DNA of 45,773 nucleotides, from assembly GCA_903845345.1 (NCBI GenBank), contig CAIMXF010000343.1, forward strand, positions 1-45,773, in the 5' to 3' direction. Positions 27,403-36,166 of this stretch are shown piece by piece. How positions within the stretch are numbered: the first letter of the stretch is position 1; each line of letters begins with the position of its first letter. Source of the DNA: an uncultured beta proteobacterium. Its GTDB lineage: Bacteria > Pseudomonadota > Gammaproteobacteria > Burkholderiales > Burkholderiaceae_C. A program made the position numbers and the translations under genes. Under the pieces are notes generated by a model. It did not search any database. It saw only the letters and a list, made by a program, of their open reading frames with translations, and was not told the DNA's origin.

Positions 27403-27657
27403 ATGGCACCCTTGCGATCAGTTTCGCGACTCCTCGCGCTCGTCGCTGCCGCCCTCGTGCTCGCGGGCGCGAGCGGCTGCGCGCTCAAGCCCATCGAGCC
27501 CTGGGTCAAGCCCTACGAGCGCGAACGCCTGGCCGATCCGGTGATGAAGACCTCGCTCAACGAGCTGCCGGGTCGCCAGCAGGACCACATCTACACGGTG
27601 CGCGAAGGCTCGCGCGGGGCGACGGGCGTGCAGGGAGGCGGCTGTGGCTGCAATTAG
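27403..27657 (+). CDS. DUF4266 lipoprotein with C-terminal GGGCGCN
   Basis: This is a very small lipoprotein of 84 aa with lipobox GASGC (Cys26), giving a mature chain of about 59 residues. It contains the DUF4266 core PWVKPYERERLADPVM and ends VREGSRGATGVQGGGCGCN. The paired Cys at the extreme C-terminus is the family hallmark as I recall it and could bind a metal, form a disulfide or be modified. An ATG at 27397 overlaps the tlpA stop. I prefer ATG 27403 because GAAGGA then lies 6 bases upstream. The tail coding sequence also holds the Shine-Dalgarno of DUF3570. The family's function is unknown. Confidence 0.85.
   Translation: MAPLRSVSRLLALVAAALVLAGASGCALKPIEPWVKPYERERLADPVMKTSLNELPGRQQDHIYTVREGSRGATGVQGGGCGCN
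27633..27638 (+). promoter_or_regulatory. Shine-Dalgarno GGGAGG for the DUF3570 gene
   Basis: GGGAGG lies 5 bases before GTG 27644, within the codons for the DUF4266 Gln-Gly-Gly tail. It decides the GTG start and means DUF3570 initiation occurs while DUF4266 is still being finished. Confidence 0.7.
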
Positions 27658-28753
27658 GAACGCCGCCAAGGTCGCGGGCCTCGTGGGCGGCGCGATCGCC
27701 GCGAGCTCGGTGCAGGCGGTCGACCTGCCCGAGGACCGCGCCGAGACGATGTACCACCTGTACGACGGCGGCGGCGTGATCGCGCAGGGGCCGGCGGTGC
27801 TGATCCGCAAGAGCATGCTCGATCGCGTCGCGTTGTCGGGCAGCTACTACGTCGACGCGGTGAGCAACGCGTCGATCGACGTGGTCACCACCGCCAGCAA
27901 GTACAAGGAGACGCGCGACCAGGCCAACCTCGGACTCGACTACGTCGTGCGCGACTCGCTGATCCACGTGTCCGGGTCGAAGAGCACGGAGCCCGACTAC
28001 ATCGCCAACACGCTCAGCATCGACCTGACGCAGGACGTCTTCGGCGGCATGACCACCGTCGTTCTCGGCTACAGCCACGCCGACGACAAGGTGGGCCAGC
28101 ACGGCACGCCCGGCTGGATCGGCTCGGCGCACCACTGGCAGTACCGCCTGGGCGTCACGCAGATCCTCACGCCGCGCTGGACGGCCAGCGCCAACCTCGA
28201 GTCGGTCGACGACGACGGCTACCTCGGCAGCCCGTACCGTCTCGCCCGCGTGTTCGGCACCTTCGTCCACGAGAACGATCCGACCACGCGCGAGAGCAAG
28301 GCGCTCAAGCTGTCGACCACCGGCGACATCACGCCCGAGGGCGCCGAGCACCGCCGCTCGTTCCGCGCCGAGTACCGCTACTACTGGGACACCTGGGGCG
28401 TGCGCGGCCACACGCTGGAGCTGGGCTACAACCGCGACATCGCGCCGGGCTGGCTGTTCGAGAGCTTCATGCGCTACTACCGCCAGAACCACGCGCTGTT
28501 CTACAGCGACAACGCGCCCGACCAGACGCTGTACGTGAGCCGCAACCGCGAGCTGAGCACCATGCACGACTTCGGCCCCGGCGCCACGCTGTCGTACACG
28601 CTGCGCAGCGTGCCGGGCAAGTACGACGTCAAGCTGAGCGCGTCGTACCAGTTCATCGATTTCCACTACGCCGACTACACCGACGTGCGCACCGGCAAGC
28701 CGTACTCGTACAAGGCGAGCGTGGTCAACACCGTGCTGTCGGCCACGTTCTAA
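27644..28753 (+). CDS. DUF3570 outer-membrane beta-barrel protein
   Basis: The 369-aa product starts at GTG 27644 and overlaps the DUF4266 gene by 14 bases. It has a signal peptide (AGLVGGAIAASSVQA) and then the DUF3570 pattern: VDLPEDRAETMYHLYDGGGVIAQGPAVLIRK, LSGSYYVDAVSNASIDVVTTASKYKE and SKSTEPDYIANT. Alternating barrel strands follow and the chain ends NTVLSATF with a C-terminal Phe. DUF3570 genes recurrently travel with DUF4266, a TlpA-like thioredoxin and apbE, which is exactly the set here. The biochemical role is not established. I infer that it forms the outer-membrane part of a redox or modification module. Confidence 0.85.
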   Translation: MAAIRNAAKVAGLVGGAIAASSVQAVDLPEDRAETMYHLYDGGGVIAQGPAVLIRKSMLDRVALSGSYYVDAVSNASIDVVTTASKYKETRDQANLGLDYVVRDSLIHVSGSKSTEPDYIANTLSIDLTQDVFGGMTTVVLGYSHADDKVGQHGTPGWIGSAHHWQYRLGVTQILTPRWTASANLESVDDDGYLGSPYRLARVFGTFVHENDPTTRESKALKLSTTGDITPEGAEHRRSFRAEYRYYWDTWGVRGHTLELGYNRDIAPGWLFESFMRYYRQNHALFYSDNAPDQTLYVSRNRELSTMHDFGPGATLSYTLRSVPGKYDVKLSASYQFIDFHYADYTDVRTGKPYSYKASVVNTVLSATF

Positions 28754-28771
28754 AGACAAGAGAGAGCCCGC

Positions 28772-29530
28772 ATGCTGAACCTCACTCGCGCGGCGTTGAT
28801 CGCCCTCGGACTCTGCGCCGCCACGGCGTTCCCCGCCGTCTTCGCGGCCGACGCCCCCGCCGCCGCGGCGTCCGCGCCGCTGCCCGCGGCGGTGGAGGCC
28901 GCGATGCCGGCCGTCACGTCGGCCTCGGCGGCCGTCACGTCGGCGTCGGCGCCCGTCACGGCGGCCTCCGCGCCGACGTTGTCGGCCTCGGCGCCGGACG
29001 CCGCCGCCAGCGGCGCCGCCCCCGCGCCCGAGAGCGCCGCGAGCGCAGCGGCCGCCGCCGCGGCCGCCAGCGAGCCCGCGCCCACCGGCAGCCTCGACGA
29101 CCGCGTGCAGCAGACCAAGGCCGACGTGATCCGCCTGAACCGCGACCTGCTGGTGCTGGAAGAGGAACTGCTGTTCCCCGCCAACACGCAGGTGGCCGTG
29201 TTCGTGTCGATGGACGTCGGCCTGCTGTTCGACCTCGACTCGGTGCAGATCAAGCTCGACGACAAGGTGGTCACCACCTACCTCTACACGCCGCTGGAAG
29301 TGCAGGCGCTGCACCGCGGCGGCGTGCAGCGCGTCTACCTCGGCGACCTGAAGGCCGGCAGCCACGAGATCGTCGCCTTCTTCACCGGCAAGGGTCCGCA
29401 CGACCGCGACTACAAGCGCGCGACGACGATCAAGTTCGACAAGAGCACCGAGCCCAAGTACATCGAGCTGCAGATCCGGGACGTGCAGCAGAAGCTGCAG
29501 CCGGAATTCGACGTCAAAGTCTGGCAGTGA
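28772..29530 (+). CDS. Unrecognised secreted protein with Ala/Ser heptad repeats and coiled coil
   Basis: The 252-aa product has a signal peptide (AALIALGLCAATAFPAVFAA), then about 75 residues of Ala/Ser/Pro low complexity that include four seven-residue repeats of type [AP]VTSASA. A short coiled coil follows (DDRVQQTKADVIRLNRDLLVLEEELL). The C-terminal domain of about 130 residues is beta-rich (TQVAVFVSMDVGLLFDLDSVQIKLDD, RVYLGDLKAGSHEIVAFFTGKG). I do not recognise the family; the C-terminal half reads like an Ig or carboxypeptidase-regulatory-like sandwich. Its position between DUF3570 and the TPR genes, with GTGA overlap into the next gene, makes it part of the machine. Confidence 0.7.
   Translation: MLNLTRAALIALGLCAATAFPAVFAADAPAAAASAPLPAAVEAAMPAVTSASAAVTSASAPVTAASAPTLSASAPDAAASGAAPAPESAASAAAAAAAASEPAPTGSLDDRVQQTKADVIRLNRDLLVLEEELLFPANTQVAVFVSMDVGLLFDLDSVQIKLDDKVVTTYLYTPLEVQALHRGGVQRVYLGDLKAGSHEIVAFFTGKGPHDRDYKRATTIKFDKSTEPKYIELQIRDVQQKLQPEFDVKVWQ
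28910..28993 (+). repeat. Four tandem 21-base repeats
   Basis: Four in-frame copies of a unit like GCCGTCACGTCGGCCTCGGCG run end to end (28910-28930, 28931-28951, 28952-28972, 28973-28993). The first two differ at one base and the last is the most diverged. They encode the heptads of the flexible linker and could expand or contract by slippage. Confidence 0.8.
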
Positions 29531-31461
29531 CGACGATGCGCCAGCGTTCGCGCTTCTCTCCCGGGCTGGCCGCCGCGCTCGCCGTCTTCATGGCGGGCGT
29601 GCTGGCGCTGGCCGGCGCGCGCGCCGCCGATGATCCTGACAAGGTGCCGGCCGATCCGCCCAGGCATCCGGTGCTGGATCCGCACTACGGCGACGTGCTG
29701 TTCGAGTTCTACCAGGGCCGCTACTTCCCCGCGATCACCAAGCTGGAGGTGTCGCAGCACTTCGACCGCATGCAGCATCACGCCGACGAGGCCGAGATCC
29801 TGCGCGGCGGGCTGCTGCTGTCCTATGGCCTGCACAAGCAGGCGGCCGAGGTGTTCGAGGCGCTGCTGGCGCGCGGCGCGCCGCCGTCCGTGCGCGACCG
29901 CGCCTGGTACTTCCTCGCCAAGATCCGCTACCAGCGCGGGCTGATGCCCGAGGCCTCGCAGGCGCTGGCGCGCATCGAGCATCGCCTGCCCGATCCGCTG
30001 GAGGACGACCGCCGACTGCTGCAGGCCAACGTGTTGATGGCGCTCGGCGACAACGCGGGCGCCAGCAAGATCCTCACGCCGATCGCCGGACCGCGCGGCG
30101 AGGACCTGTACGCGCGCTACAACCTGGGCGTCGCGCTGATCCGCGGTGGCGACGTCGGGCACGGCACGACGATCCTCGACGACCTCGGCCGCCAATCGAT
30201 GCCCGACGAGGAAGGCCGCGCGCTGCGCGACAAGGCCAACGTGGCGCTCGGCTTCGCCGCGCTCAAGGCCAACAAGCCGCAGGACGCGCGCACCTACCTG
30301 CAGCGCGTGCGGCTCGAAGGCATCGACGCCGACGCCGCGCTGCTGGGCTTCGGCTGGGCCGCCGACGCGATGAACCAGCCCAAGCTCGCGCTGGTGCCCT
30401 GGGTCGAACTCGCGGGCCGCGACAAGACCGACGCCTCGGTGCTCGAAGCGCAGCTGGCCGTGCCTTACGCGTACGCCGAGCTGCATGCCGACGCGCAGGC
30501 GCTGCAGCGCTACGAGAACGCGATCGCCAACTTCGAGACCGAGGACGCCAACATCGACGCGACCATCGCCGCCATCCGCGCGGGCAAGCTCGTCGAAGGC
30601 CTGATGGGTCGCAATCCCGACCAGGACATGGGCTGGTTCCAGACCTTCCGCGACCTGCCGCTGATGCCGCACGCGCGCCTGCTCACGCCCGTCATCGCCG
30701 GCAACGAGTTCCAGGAAGCGTTCAAGAACTACCGCGACCTGCAGTTCCTGTCGCACAACCTCGCCGACTGGCACGACAACCTCGGCGTGTTCGGCGACAT
30801 GCTGGCCACGCGCCGCCAGGCCTTCGCCGAGCGGCTGCCCAAGATCCGCGCGATGGGCCAGGCGAGCGGCCAGAACATCGCGCAGCTGCAGCAACGCAGC
30901 GACGACAACGCCGCCGCGCTGAAGCAGGCCGAGGACACGCAGGACGGCGCCGCCTTCGCCGACGCCAACGAGCGCGCGTTGCAGGACCGCCTGCAGCGCG
31001 TCACCGACACGCTGGCCAAGCTGCCGCCCGACACCGACCCCAGCCTGGCCGAGGCGCACGACCGCCTGCGCCGCGTGGCGGGCGCGCTCGCGTGGCAGCT
31101 GGCGCACGAATATCCGGCGCGCGACTGGACGGCCAGGAAGGGCCAGAAGCAGACCGAGGACGCGCTCGTCGACGCCCGCGCGCGCGACGAGCACCTGGCG
31201 CAGGCCCAGCGCGACGAGCCCGCGCGCTTCGAGGACTTCGCGCGCCGCATCGCCGAGCTCGATGCCCGGCTGGGCATCCTCGCGCCGCGCGTCGTCGCGC
31301 TGTCGACCGAGCAGCAGGCCGCGTTGAACGAGATCGCCGTCACCGAACTGAAGGCGCAGAAGGAACGCCTGGCCGCCTACACCGCGCAGGCGCGCTACGC
31401 CGTCGCGCAGCTGTACGACCGCGCCACCGAGCCGAAGGAGGGCGACCATGCGAAGCCCTGA
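29527..31461 (+). CDS. Periplasmic TPR protein
   Basis: The 644-aa product has a signal peptide (LAAALAVFMAGVLALAGARAA) and then tetratricopeptide-like helical pairs to about residue 300: YGDVLFEFYQGRYFPAITKLEV, LLSYGLHKQAAEVFEALLARG, WYFLAKIRYQRGLMPEASQAL and ARYNLGVALIRGGDVGHG. The C-terminal half is long alpha-helical or coiled coil (LAQAQRDEPARFEDFARRIAELDARLG). GTG 29527 overlaps the previous stop; ATG 29536 is the alternative. TPR scaffolds of this kind join inner- and outer-membrane parts in Agl-Glt-like systems. I infer a structural role. It overlaps the next TPR gene by 14 bases. Confidence 0.78.
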   Translation: MTTMRQRSRFSPGLAAALAVFMAGVLALAGARAADDPDKVPADPPRHPVLDPHYGDVLFEFYQGRYFPAITKLEVSQHFDRMQHHADEAEILRGGLLLSYGLHKQAAEVFEALLARGAPPSVRDRAWYFLAKIRYQRGLMPEASQALARIEHRLPDPLEDDRRLLQANVLMALGDNAGASKILTPIAGPRGEDLYARYNLGVALIRGGDVGHGTTILDDLGRQSMPDEEGRALRDKANVALGFAALKANKPQDARTYLQRVRLEGIDADAALLGFGWAADAMNQPKLALVPWVELAGRDKTDASVLEAQLAVPYAYAELHADAQALQRYENAIANFETEDANIDATIAAIRAGKLVEGLMGRNPDQDMGWFQTFRDLPLMPHARLLTPVIAGNEFQEAFKNYRDLQFLSHNLADWHDNLGVFGDMLATRRQAFAERLPKIRAMGQASGQNIAQLQQRSDDNAAALKQAEDTQDGAAFADANERALQDRLQRVTDTLAKLPPDTDPSLAEAHDRLRRVAGALAWQLAHEYPARDWTARKGQKQTEDALVDARARDEHLAQAQRDEPARFEDFARRIAELDARLGILAPRVVALSTEQQAALNEIAVTELKAQKERLAAYTAQARYAVAQLYDRATEPKEGDHAKP

Positions 31462-34369
31462 CCGCCGGATGACGGCCCCGCGACCGCGCACGCTGGCCGT
31501 GCTGCTGCTCACCAGCTCGCTCGGCGCTTGCTCGATGTTGCATGGCTGGTTCGGCGGCAAGCCGGGCGCCACGCCCGACAACGCGCCGACGATCGCCACG
31601 CTGAACAAGCGCGCGGTCGTCATCGCGCCCGATCCCGGCATCCCGGCCGACGAGGACAAGGCGATCGCCGCCTACCGCAACTTCCTCGCGGTGACGCCCG
31701 ACGCCAAGCAGCGCGCCGAGGCCTTGCGCCGCCTGGGCGACCTGTCGATGGCCAGCGCCGACAACGCCAATGCCGCCACCCCGACGCCCAGCGGCACGCC
31801 CGACTACACCGTCGCGATCAAGCAGTACCGCGACTACCTCAAGACGTATCCGAACGATCCGGACAACGACCGCGTGCTGTACCAGCTGGCGCGTGCGCAG
31901 GAGCAGGGCGGCCAGCTCGAGGACGGGCTGAAGACGCTGGACCTGCTCGTCGCGACCTATCCGAAGACGCGCTACCGCGACGAGGCCGAGTTCCGCCGCG
32001 GCGAGCTGCTGTTCACGCTGCGCCAGTATCCGAAGGCCGAGCAGGCCTACACGCTGGTCCTCGACGGCGAGAAGGACAATCCGTACCGCGAGCGCGCGCT
32101 GTACATGCAGGGCTGGTCGAAGTTCAAGCAGGGCAACCTGGAGGAAGCGCTGGGTTCGTTCTTCGGCGTGCTCGATGGCAAGATCGTCGGCATCAAGGAC
32201 GACGACCTCGACAAGTCCGATGCGCTCACGCGCGCCGACAAGGAGCTGGTCGACGACACGCTGCGCGTGATCGGCATCTCGCTGGCCAACCTCAAGGGCG
32301 CGGAGTCGATTCCCGTCTACATCACCAGCGACGACCGCCGCTCGTACGAGTTCCGCATCTACGAGCAGCTCGGTCAGCTCTACCTGACACAGGACCGCCC
32401 GAAGGACGCCGCCGACACCTACGCCGACTTCGCGCGCCTGAACCCGCTCGACGCGCAGGCGCCGGCCATGCAGGCGCAGGTGATCGCGATCGACCAGGCG
32501 GCCGGCTTCGACCAGCTGGCGCTCGCCGCGAAGAAGGACTACGTCGCGCAGTACGGCCTCGACGGCGAATTCCGCAAGGCTAATCCCGAGGGCTGGGAAC
32601 ACGCGCAGCCGCTGGTCAAGACCGCGCTGGCCGAACTGGCGCAGCGCTATCACTCGCAGGCGCAGAAGACCAAGTCCCAGGCCGACTACGTCGAGGCCGC
32701 GAAGTGGTACCGCGCGTGGCTGGCCGAATTCGGCAGCGATCCGGAGGCGCCGGAGAACAACTTCCTGCTGGCCGAGGTGCTCTACGACAGCGGCCAGTAC
32801 GCCGCCGCGGCCCTCGAGTACGAGAAGACGGCCTACGAGTACCCGGCGCATCCGCACAGCGCCGACGCCGGCTACGCCGCGCTGCTGGCGCACGCCGCCG
32901 AACAGAAGGGCGTGACCGGCGACGCGCTGGTGCCGATGCAGCGCACCGGCGTCGACAGCGAGCTGCGTTTCGCGGCCGCGTTCCCGGACGACGCGCGCAC
33001 GCCCGCGGTGCTCACCAACGCCGCCGACACGCTGTTCAAGCTGCACGACAACGATCGCGCCGCGGGCGTCGCGCAGCAGGTGCTCGCGCTGCAGCCGCCG
33101 GCCACGCCGGCGCAGCGGCGCGTCGCGTGGACGCTCGTGGCGCACACGTCGTTCGAGGCCGGCCGGTTCGACCAGGCCGAGAAGGCCTACGTCGAGGTGC
33201 TGGCGCTCGCGCCGGCCAACGATCCGGCGCGCGGCGAGCTCACCGAGCGACTCGCGGCGTCGATCTACAAGCAGGGCGAGCAGGCGCGCACGGCCGGCGA
33301 CGACAAGGCCGCGGCGGCGAACTTCGCGCGCGTGGCCGTGGCCGCGCCGACGTCGGCCGTCCGCGTGAACGCCGAGTACGATGCCGCCGCCTCGCTGATC
33401 GCGCTGAAGGACTGGGCCGGCGCGGCCCGCACGCTGGAGGACTTCCGCCAGCGCTATCCGAACCATCCGCTGCAGCCCGAGGTCACCGCGCGCCTGGCGC
33501 TGGCCTACAGCGAGCAGCGGCAGTGGGCGCCGGCCGCCGCGCAGTACGAGCGGATCGCGCTGACGCCGACCACCACGCCCGAGGGCGCGACCCGCGCGCG
33601 CGCGGCGCTGTGGCAGGCGGCCACGTTGTACGAGAAGGCGGCGGCGAGCGATCCCGACAGCGTCCAGGCCGGCAAGCCGCGTCCCGCCGACGCCGCGGCC
33701 AACCGCGCGCTGGCCGCCAGGGACTACGACCGCTACCTGAAGCAGTATCCGAGCCCGCTGGAGCCGGCCGTCGAGGCGCACTATCGTCTCGCGCAACTGG
33801 CGCACATCGACGGCAACGCCGCCGCCGAGAGCGCGCAGATGCACGCGATCTTCGTCGCCGACCAGAACGGCGGCGCCGCGCGCACCGACCGCACCCGCAC
33901 GCTGGGCGCGATGGCCGCGCTGGCCGCCGCGCAGCCGGTGTTCGAGGCCTACCAGAAGGTGCAGCTGGTCGAGCCGCTGGCCAAGAACCTGAACATCAAG
34001 AAGGCGAAGATGCAGGACACGCTGAAGGCGTACGCGGTGGCCACCGACTACGGCGTCGCCGAGGTCACCACGGCCGCCACGTTCCACGTCGCGACGCTGT
34101 ACCAGGACTTCGCCAAGGCGCTCACCACGTCGCAACGGCCGAAGAAGCTGTCCAAGCTGGAGCTCGAGCAGTACAACGAGCTGCTCGAGGAACAGGCCGA
34201 CCCGTACGTCGAGAAGGCGATCGAGCTGCACGGCGTCAACGCGCACCGCACCACGCAGGGACTCTACGACGAGTGGGTCAAGAAGAGCTTCGATGCGCTC
34301 AAGACGTTGCAGCCAGCGCGCTACAACAAGACCGAACACAGCGAGGCGACCGTCGATGCGATCCGCTGA
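31448..34369 (+). CDS. Large TPR lipoprotein
   Basis: The 973-aa product has a lipobox (LTSSLGAC) and probably an outer-membrane anchor. Successive TPR or Sel1-like units cover most of the chain: AIKQYRDYLKTYPNDPDNDRVLYQLARAQEQGGQ, EFRRGELLFTLRQYPKAEQAYTLVL, YEQLGQLYLTQDRPKDAADTYADFA, LAEVLYDSGQYAAAALEYEKTAYEYP and AHTSFEAGRFDQAEKAYVEVL. It is the largest structural component of the cluster and resembles the long periplasmic TPR proteins of the Glt machine in size and repeat content only. It overlaps the previous and next genes by 14 bases each, suggesting fixed-ratio synthesis. Confidence 0.78.
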   Translation: MRSPDRRMTAPRPRTLAVLLLTSSLGACSMLHGWFGGKPGATPDNAPTIATLNKRAVVIAPDPGIPADEDKAIAAYRNFLAVTPDAKQRAEALRRLGDLSMASADNANAATPTPSGTPDYTVAIKQYRDYLKTYPNDPDNDRVLYQLARAQEQGGQLEDGLKTLDLLVATYPKTRYRDEAEFRRGELLFTLRQYPKAEQAYTLVLDGEKDNPYRERALYMQGWSKFKQGNLEEALGSFFGVLDGKIVGIKDDDLDKSDALTRADKELVDDTLRVIGISLANLKGAESIPVYITSDDRRSYEFRIYEQLGQLYLTQDRPKDAADTYADFARLNPLDAQAPAMQAQVIAIDQAAGFDQLALAAKKDYVAQYGLDGEFRKANPEGWEHAQPLVKTALAELAQRYHSQAQKTKSQADYVEAAKWYRAWLAEFGSDPEAPENNFLLAEVLYDSGQYAAAALEYEKTAYEYPAHPHSADAGYAALLAHAAEQKGVTGDALVPMQRTGVDSELRFAAAFPDDARTPAVLTNAADTLFKLHDNDRAAGVAQQVLALQPPATPAQRRVAWTLVAHTSFEAGRFDQAEKAYVEVLALAPANDPARGELTERLAASIYKQGEQARTAGDDKAAAANFARVAVAAPTSAVRVNAEYDAAASLIALKDWAGAARTLEDFRQRYPNHPLQPEVTARLALAYSEQRQWAPAAAQYERIALTPTTTPEGATRARAALWQAATLYEKAAASDPDSVQAGKPRPADAAANRALAARDYDRYLKQYPSPLEPAVEAHYRLAQLAHIDGNAAAESAQMHAIFVADQNGGAARTDRTRTLGAMAALAAAQPVFEAYQKVQLVEPLAKNLNIKKAKMQDTLKAYAVATDYGVAEVTTAATFHVATLYQDFAKALTTSQRPKKLSKLELEQYNELLEEQADPYVEKAIELHGVNAHRTTQGLYDEWVKKSFDALKTLQPARYNKTEHSEATVDAIR

Positions 34370-35108
34370 GCACGTCCGCCTTCCGTTGCTGACGCTGGCG
34401 GCCGCGATGCTGCTGGCGGGTTGCGGCTCGATCGGGTGGCGCATGCCGGGGTCGTCGCCGGCGCCGGCAGCGGCGGCCGCTCCCGCGCCTGCGGCGAGCG
34501 TGGCGGCAGCCGTCCCCAAAGCCGCGGCCAGCGCGGCCGCCACGCCGAAGCCGGCGTCCACCGGCCCGATCGCGCCGGCCACGCAGCGCGCCTACGACGA
34601 CGCGCTGGCGCTGATGCGCGCCGGCCACGCGGCCGAGGCCGAACGCATGTTGCGCGCGTTGACGCAGTCCGACCCCGACCTCGCCGGACCGCATGCCAAC
34701 CTCGGCCTGATCGCGCGCGAGCAAGGCCACCTGCCCGAGGCCGTCGCCGAGCTCGAGAAGGCCACCACGCTCGCGCCTGGCCTGGCCGTCGCGTGGAACC
34801 AGCTCGGACTCGCGTACCGCGCCAGCGGCGAGTTCACGAAGGCGCGCGACGCCTACCAGCATGCGCTGGCGATCGACCCCAACTACGCCACCGCGGTGCT
34901 CAACCTCGGCGTGCTCGACGACCTGTACCTGGGCGACGGCGCGCACGCGCTGGAGTTCTACACGCGCTACCTCGCGCTGACGCCGGGCGGCGACCCGGTC
35001 GTCACGAAGTGGGTTGCCGACGTCAGGAATCGCCAGCCGAAGACGGCGGCACCCGCCGCGTCCGCGCCGGCTGCGGCTCCGGCCAATGCGCCCAAGGAGA
35101 AGTCATGA
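34356..35108 (+). CDS. TPR lipoprotein
   Basis: The 250-aa product starts at ATG 34356, with GAGG nine bases upstream inside the preceding gene; the longer track start is out of context. It has a lipobox (MLLAGC) and then an Ala/Pro linker. TPRs run from about residue 80 to 205: YDDALALMRAGHAAEAERMLRALTQSDPDLAGPHANLGLIAREQG, AWNQLGLAYRASGEFTKARDAYQHALAIDPNYATAVLNLG and GAHALEFYTRYLAL. The tail is Ala/Pro-rich. It overlaps the next gene by ATGA. It resembles PilF/NlpI-like or GltE-like small TPR lipoproteins; a role as a scaffold in the envelope machine is inferred. Confidence 0.78.
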   Translation: MRSAEHVRLPLLTLAAAMLLAGCGSIGWRMPGSSPAPAAAAAPAPAASVAAAVPKAAASAAATPKPASTGPIAPATQRAYDDALALMRAGHAAEAERMLRALTQSDPDLAGPHANLGLIAREQGHLPEAVAELEKATTLAPGLAVAWNQLGLAYRASGEFTKARDAYQHALAIDPNYATAVLNLGVLDDLYLGDGAHALEFYTRYLALTPGGDPVVTKWVADVRNRQPKTAAPAASAPAAAPANAPKEKS

Positions 35109-35419
35109 TCCATCGCCTCGCTGCGCTGCTTACGATCGGTTGCCTTGTCGCCCCTGCCTTTGGCCAGGATCACGCCGAAATCGACCCCACGAAGATCATC
35201 GGCAACCGAGAATTGCCGAAGGTGCTCTATATCGTTCCCTGGAAGAAGCCGTTGCCGGGCGACCTGGCCGGCCGGCCGCCGGTGAGCGTGGTCGACGAGG
35301 CACTGGCGCCCCTCGATCGCGACGTGTTCCGGCGCCAGGTGCGCTACGACAAGCTCGAACAGGAGCACGCCGCCGCGGCGGCCCCTGCCGCGACGCCGGC
35401 CACGCCGGCGGCGCACTGA
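35105..35419 (+). CDS. Small secreted protein of unknown function
   Basis: The 104-aa product has signal peptide MIHRLAALLTIGCLVAPAFGQ and a mature core DPTKIIGNRELPKVLYIVPWKKPLPGDLAGRPP, then an Ala/Pro tail. ATG 35105 overlaps the previous TPR stop and has AAGGAG upstream, so it is a real gene although the track merges it into a longer out-of-frame ORF. I recognise no family. Its place directly before exbB hints that it bridges the TPR scaffold and the stator, as an inference from order only. Confidence 0.7.
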   Translation: MIHRLAALLTIGCLVAPAFGQDHAEIDPTKIIGNRELPKVLYIVPWKKPLPGDLAGRPPVSVVDEALAPLDRDVFRRQVRYDKLEQEHAAAAAPAATPATPAAH

Positions 35420-35473
35420 ATCCGCGTCCATCCGTTTCACGTTCCAAGAATCTGTTCCCCCGGAGATTTCCAG

Positions 35474-36124
35474 ATGAATTCCTTTGAGTCGATCATCAAG
35501 TTCTTCCAGGACTGTGGTCTGTTCATCTTCCCGAGCCTGGCCATCATGGCCACGGGCCTGGCGATCGCCATCGAGCGCTTCGTATTCCTGCAGAAGGCGC
35601 GCGTGGCCAACCGCCGCGACTGGGCGAAGGTCCTGCCGCTGCTGCAGGGCGGCCAGTGGAAGGAAGTGCTGGGGCTGACGGCGTCGTCGGATTCGGCCAT
35701 CGGCAAGATCGTGCACAACGGCCTGTCGCGCCTGCAGTCCTCGCGCCGCCGCGACGACATCGACGCCGCCATGGAGGAAGGCATGATGGAGATCGTGCCG
35801 CGCCTCGAGAAGCGCACGCACTACATCGCGGTGTTCGCCAACGTCATCACGCTGGTCGGCCTGCTGGGCACCATCACCGGCCTGATCCACGCGTTCACCG
35901 CGGTGTCGCAGGTCAATCCGGCGGAGAAGGCGGCGCTGCTGTCGGCGTCGATCTCCATCGCGATGAACAACACCGCCTTCGCGCTGATGGTCGCGATCCC
36001 GTTCCTGCTGATCCACTCGTTCCTGCAGGCGCGCACCGCCGACATCGTCGACGGCCTCGAGGCCGCCAAGATCAGCTTCCTGAACCTCGTCCAGCGTCTG
36101 GCTCCGGAACACAAGGCGGCTTGA
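35474..36124 (+). CDS. ExbB/TolQ/MotA-type proton channel subunit
   Basis: The 216-aa product has three TM segments: about 15-38 (LFIFPSLAIMATGLAIAIERF), about 119-145 (YIAVFANVITLVGLLGTITGLIHAF) and about 158-185 (ISIAMNNTAFALMVAIPFLLIHSFL). The second and third carry the conserved GLLGTITG and the polar face with NTAFAL typical of ExbB/TolQ. With two ExbD-like partners downstream it forms a PMF-driven motor in the inner membrane. Start ATG 35474 has CGGAGA about 10 bases upstream. The spacing of about 55 bases from the previous gene is the largest gap in this part of the cluster, so an internal promoter is possible. Confidence 0.9.
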   Translation: MNSFESIIKFFQDCGLFIFPSLAIMATGLAIAIERFVFLQKARVANRRDWAKVLPLLQGGQWKEVLGLTASSDSAIGKIVHNGLSRLQSSRRRDDIDAAMEEGMMEIVPRLEKRTHYIAVFANVITLVGLLGTITGLIHAFTAVSQVNPAEKAALLSASISIAMNNTAFALMVAIPFLLIHSFLQARTADIVDGLEAAKISFLNLVQRLAPEHKAA

Positions 36125-36166
36125 TCATGCGCCGTTCCACCCACCCGCGACACCGGGGGTGCCGCC

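Noticed and set aside
31340-34582. 1080-codon minus-strand ORF
   Set aside because: It is antisense to the TPR genes, with the same shadow composition. The plus strand has signal peptides, TPRs and gene overlaps.
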